A stretch of 7,516 nucleotides of DNA from an uncultured Oscillospiraceae bacterium (GTDB lineage: Bacteria > Bacillota > Clostridia > Oscillospirales > Oscillospiraceae), in the NCBI GenBank assembly GCA_910585735.1, contig CAJUEU010000061.1, positions 1 to 7,516 of the forward strand, read 5' to 3'. The notes beneath the pieces are model-generated. The model was not told where the DNA came from. It worked only from the letters and a program-made list of their open reading frames with translations, and made no database searches. The position numbers and the translations under genes were made by a program. Below, piece by piece: positions 5,401 through 7,516 of the stretch (the stretch's first letter is position 1; each line of letters opens with the position of its first letter).

Positions 5401-5555
5401 TGTATCAGCCCTGGCAAAAGCATGACCCGGCCAAGTATTACTTTATGGTGCCCAACGAAGTCTTCAGCCTCGGCTTGAATTCCAGTGAGCTCTCCATCTA
5501 TAGCTACTTGCTCCGATGCGAGGACCGGAAGACCTACCAGTGCCATCCCAGCTAG
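5400..5555 (+). pseudogene. 5' fragment of a replication-initiator-type gene
   Basis: Only 51 codons remain, starting MYQPWQKHDPAKYYFMVPNE and continuing through SLGLNSSELSIYSYLLRCED to YQCHPS, then TAG 5553-5555. This is the conserved start of the HTH-type replication initiator (RepA N-domain-like) protein that follows the excisionase gene in Tn1549-like elements; the family start is from memory. Intact relatives are several times longer and continue SYKTI or similar, and the TAG falls just where that sequence should continue. ATG 5400 overlaps the excisionase stop, as in intact operons. The fragment keeps only the beginning of the winged-helix domain, so it should not be functional. Confidence 0.8.
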
Positions 5556-6399
5556 CGAACTGAACGATGAGATGGAGGATGAAGAGAAGGCCTACGCACC
5601 TCAAAGCCTCTGGCAACAGGTCATGGACTATCAGGAGGCCAAGGCCGTCCTCTACGATGAGGACACAGGCTGGACAGAGAAGGAGGGGGCAGTCCGTACC
5701 TTGGAACGGCTCTGGGATGAGGGGCTGAAGGTGGCAGCTCATCAGTTGGGCAAGTGCTACCGGGACGGACTGGGGGTACTCCCGGACGAGGACCGGGCCG
5801 GAGGTTGGCTCCAATGGTCGGCAGAAGCCGGAAACGACTATTCACAATACGCTCTGGGTAAGCTCCTCCAAGAGCGGGGACGGATTCGGGAAGCCCTTCG
5901 GTGGTATGAGGAAGCCTCTGCCCGTGGTAACGAGTACGCCGACTACCGGCTGGGGAAGCTGTACCTCATAGGTAAGGATGTCCCCAAAGATGTGCTGGCG
6001 GCGGTCAGACACCTGGCCGCCGCCGCTGAATTGGGAAACCAATACGCCCAGTACACCCTGGGTAAGCTGTATCTTATGGGGCAAGACGTACCACGGGACA
6101 AGGGACAAGCTCTCCACTGGCTTACCCAGGCCGCCGACCTGGGCAACGAGTACGCCCAATTTTTCCTGGAACGTTGGGAGTCCATGGGTCAGCCCTCTGT
6201 GATGCTGTCGGTCACCCGACTTCTTCGGAGTGTGGCCCAGACCTTCCGGGATGCGCCGCTGCCCCGTGACGCTACCACTATGCAGCCCCACATTGATCGC
6301 AAGAGGCTGAAGAAGCTCAGGGAAAAGAAACTGGCCATGGGCCACAAGCCGGATGACCACGAAAGTCAGGGCTTCACCATGGGCGGTATGAGTATGTGA
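5554..6399 (+). pseudogene. 3' fragment of a relaxase (MobP3/MobL type) with Sel1 repeats
   Basis: About 281 open codons in a different frame from the preceding fragment. They begin SELNDEMEDEEKAY and hold four Sel1-type repeats (starts near 5728, 5833, 5929 and 6037; the last two share LGKLYL) and a degenerate fifth from 6145. The C-terminus has SVMLSVTRLLRS, the basic stretch IDRKRLKKLREKKLAMGHKP and DDH. I recognise this as the C-terminal part of relaxases of Tn1549-like ICEs, which carry Sel1 repeats after the catalytic domain. The catalytic half, with its tyrosine and histidine motif, is absent. There is no good ribosome binding site for ATG 5572 or GTG 5485. It could survive as a small Sel1 protein, but loss of function is more likely. 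No stop has accumulated, so the break is probably recent. Confidence 0.82.
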
Positions 6400-6453
6400 G
6401 CCCAATATATGCAGTCACCATTTGCACCGCTATAAACAAGGAAAGAAAAAATC

Positions 6454-6502
6454 AGTAGCTATTTGCGGCGAGGTGTGGTATTGTGTGTCCTTGCAAAGGA
6501 GG
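6454..6502 (+). promoter_or_regulatory. Leader of the 98-residue gene; copy 2 of a duplicated leader
   Basis: Begins AGTAGCTATT (6454-6463), has TGTGGTAT (6474-6481) and ends in AAGGAGG (6496-6502), eight bases before ATG 6511. It matches the leader at 1488 at 23 of the first 28 positions. TAGCTA (6456-6461), 17 bases and TATTGT (6479-6484) give the same promoter-like layout. It lies just after the broken relaxase, so it may drive the 98-residue gene and the integrase. Confidence 0.5.
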
Positions 6503-6510
6503 CGCACACA

Positions 6511-6807
6511 ATGCTGGACCACATGAGAGAACTGCAAAAGAGATGTATCCCCCTGCCCGGCCACGCAGAGGAGCTGGCCAAGATCGAGCAGATATTCCAT
6601 GAGCTGAAGCCCCAACTGGAGTGCGGCGGCGCCCGTCTTCGCTGTCTTGTGGATGTGGAGAAGAAGCTCCGGGAGGAAGCAGCCGAGGAACACTTCGCCG
6701 CTGGGTTCGCACTGGGCTGGGAAATCAGAAAGGAACTACAGGATGCCGGGGTCCTCTCCGTACGGGACGGAGAGGACCCCGGCATCATCATATCAGAAGG
6801 GAAGTGA
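6511..6807 (+). CDS. 98-residue helical protein of unknown function
   Basis: A small soluble protein, largely predicted helical and charged: a first helix region (1-40, MLDHMRELQKRCIPLPGHAE and following) and a second (45-77) with LVDVEKKLREE and AEEHFAAGFALGWEIRKELQ. The AFxxGF-LG pattern near its end resembles DUF6809-type proteins of Clostridia elements, but that is a weak, remembered similarity. ATG 6511 has AAGGAGG eight bases upstream. The last 22 codons or so are encoded by a perfect 20-bp hairpin, so this tail may be imposed by the nucleic-acid structure rather than by protein function. It ends four bases before the integrase start; the two are probably cotranscribed from the duplicated leader. 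Function unknown. Confidence 0.7.
   Translation: MLDHMRELQKRCIPLPGHAEELAKIEQIFHELKPQLECGGARLRCLVDVEKKLREEAAEEHFAAGFALGWEIRKELQDAGVLSVRDGEDPGIIISEGK
6742..6786 (+). promoter_or_regulatory. Perfect 20-bp hairpin at the end of the 98-residue gene
   Basis: GATGCCGGGGTCCTCTCCGT (6742-6761) is the exact reverse complement of 6767-6786, with the loop ACGGG. It is very GC-rich but is not followed by a T run on either strand, so it is not a standard terminator. It ends 25 bases before the integrase start and just before its ribosome binding site, where it could slow transcription, protect or process RNA, or set integrase expression. Confidence 0.7.
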
Positions 6808-6811
6808 ACGA

Positions 6812-7516
6812 ATGGCAAAACGCAGACCCTCTGGGGACGGCATGGTGCGTAAGCGGGAAGACGGCCGCTGGGAGGGCCGCATCGTGGTGGGCCACAAGAA
6901 AAACGGCGACCCCATCTTCCACCACGACTACGCCAACACCCAGAAGGAACTGACGGACAAGCTCCACCGCAGCCAGGAGCAGTATCAGGGCGTGGAATTG
7001 ACCGAAGACAGCCGCATGACCCTCAGCGAGTGGCTGGACAGGTGGCTGGAGGATTACAAGGTGGCCACTGTCCGGCCCTCCACGCTGGAGGTCTACCGCC
7101 GATGCATCGACACCTACATCAAGCCCCAGCTTGGCCACAAGCAGGTGTCCCTCATCAGGCCCCAGGATGTCCAACGCATGTACCGTCGGCTGAAGAAAGA
7201 GGGGCGCGTCCATGAGCATCCCGAGGAGGGGAACGAACTCTCGGACGCCACCGTCAACCACATCCACACCATGCTCCACGGCGCCATGAAAGACGCGGTG
7301 CAGGCCCACATCATCGCCAAAAATCCTACCGAGGGACCCACCGCACCCAGACCCAACTACAAGCCCAAGCGCATCCTCAACGAGCAGGAAATGGACACCT
7401 TCATGGAGATCATCCGCAAGGACGAGGTGTGGTATGAGTTTTTCTACACCGAGCTGATGACCGGCCTGCGGCGGGGAGAGATCTGCGGCCTGATGTGGCA
7501 GGACTTCGATGAGAAG
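6812..7516 (+). CDS. int: Tyrosine integrase of the element, partial (3' end beyond window)
   Basis: 235 codons, open at the window end with no stop. Domains in order: an N-terminal arm-binding region with GDGMVRKREDGRWEGRIVVG (8-27), typical of the AP2-like/Int-Tn N-terminus; a core-binding SAM-like domain (~70-160) with LSEWLDRWLEDY and RPSTLEVYRRCIDTYIKPQL; and the start of the catalytic domain with ILNEQEMDTF and then TGLRRGEICGL, which holds the box I arginine. The remaining catalytic residues (box II HxLRH and the nucleophilic tyrosine) lie beyond the window. It catalyses integration and excision at the element's attachment site. ATG 6812 follows an AGAAGGGAA site (6795-6803), four bases after the previous stop, so it is in one operon with the 98-residue gene. 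Enough is visible to call the family, not the target site. Confidence 0.93.
   Translation, partial: MAKRRPSGDGMVRKREDGRWEGRIVVGHKKNGDPIFHHDYANTQKELTDKLHRSQEQYQGVELTEDSRMTLSEWLDRWLEDYKVATVRPSTLEVYRRCIDTYIKPQLGHKQVSLIRPQDVQRMYRRLKKEGRVHEHPEEGNELSDATVNHIHTMLHGAMKDAVQAHIIAKNPTEGPTAPRPNYKPKRILNEQEMDTFMEIIRKDEVWYEFFYTELMTGLRRGEICGLMWQDFDEK

Noticed and set aside
5496..5512. A further copy of the AGTAGCTATT leader on the minus strand
   Set aside because: Only about nine of ten bases match, it lies inside the rep fragment's coding sequence and lacks the TGTGGTAT part.
5728..6180. Possible tandem DNA repeat
   Set aside because: The periodicity of about 105-108 bases is explained by Sel1 protein repeats; copies are too diverged at DNA level to be a DNA repeat in their own right.
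5842..6405. Minus-strand open frame of 187 codons opposite the relaxase tail
   Set aside because: The plus strand carries clear Sel1 repeats; the reverse frame shows only their mirrored repetition.
6742..6786. Standard rho-independent terminator before the integrase
   Set aside because: The stem is strong, but neither strand has a T run after it and the next gene's ribosome binding site follows directly.
1..7516. CRISPR array, tRNA, rRNA or insertion sequence
   Set aside because: No regularly spaced repeats with unique spacers, no cloverleaf or rRNA signatures, and no transposase reading frame were seen.

Overview
The window reads as part of a degenerate integrative and conjugative element (ICE) of the Tn1549-like type with accessory cargo, probably from a GC-rich gut Clostridia/Oscillospiraceae bacterium. 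The grounds are AGGAGG-type ribosome binding sites, GC-rich coding with frequent ATGA/TGATG overlaps, a relaxase tail with Sel1 repeats, an excisionase-like HTH protein, a tyrosine integrase and a protein with the hallmarks of DUF6550. The species cannot be fixed from the sequence.

Layout. (1) 39-1480: a translationally coupled pair, a von Willebrand A (VWA) protein and an ADP-ribosylglycohydrolase. (2) 1488-2019: a small secreted or anchored Pro/Glu-rich protein (DUF6550-like). Its leader is closely repeated upstream of another gene at 6454. (3) 2020-2494: no gene, but an array of GTTATACCC/GGGTATAAC repeats, a terminator, a near-consensus sigma-A promoter and a structured 5' UTR. (4) 2495-3754: a visibly AT-richer cargo operon with an RNase III-type enzyme carrying two dsRNA-binding domains and a tiny, very acidic protein. 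(5) 3754-3802: a perfect 22-bp bidirectional terminator between convergent genes. (6) 3804-4985, minus strand: a DUF6076-like zinc-ribbon protein with its own strong promoter. (7) 5051-5167: a structured RNA-like leader, then the excisionase-like gene. (8) 5400-6399: the first 51 codons of a replication-initiator-type gene joined out of frame to the last ~281 codons of a relaxase. This is an internal deletion that removed the rep C-terminus, the relaxase catalytic part and anything between. (9) 6454-6807: a 98-codon gene ending in a perfect 20-bp hairpin. (10) 6812 to the window end: the 5' part of a tyrosine integrase.

Taken together, the integration/excision module looks intact as far as visible, while replication and mobilisation are broken here. 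The element probably cannot transfer by its own relaxase unless another copy helps. The most unusual cargo is the two-dsRBD RNase III with its structured leader and small acidic partner. The most unexplained nucleic-acid signals are the conserved-looking RNA fold before the excisionase gene, the TATACCC repeat array and the duplicated leader. No tRNA, rRNA, CRISPR array or insertion sequence was recognised.
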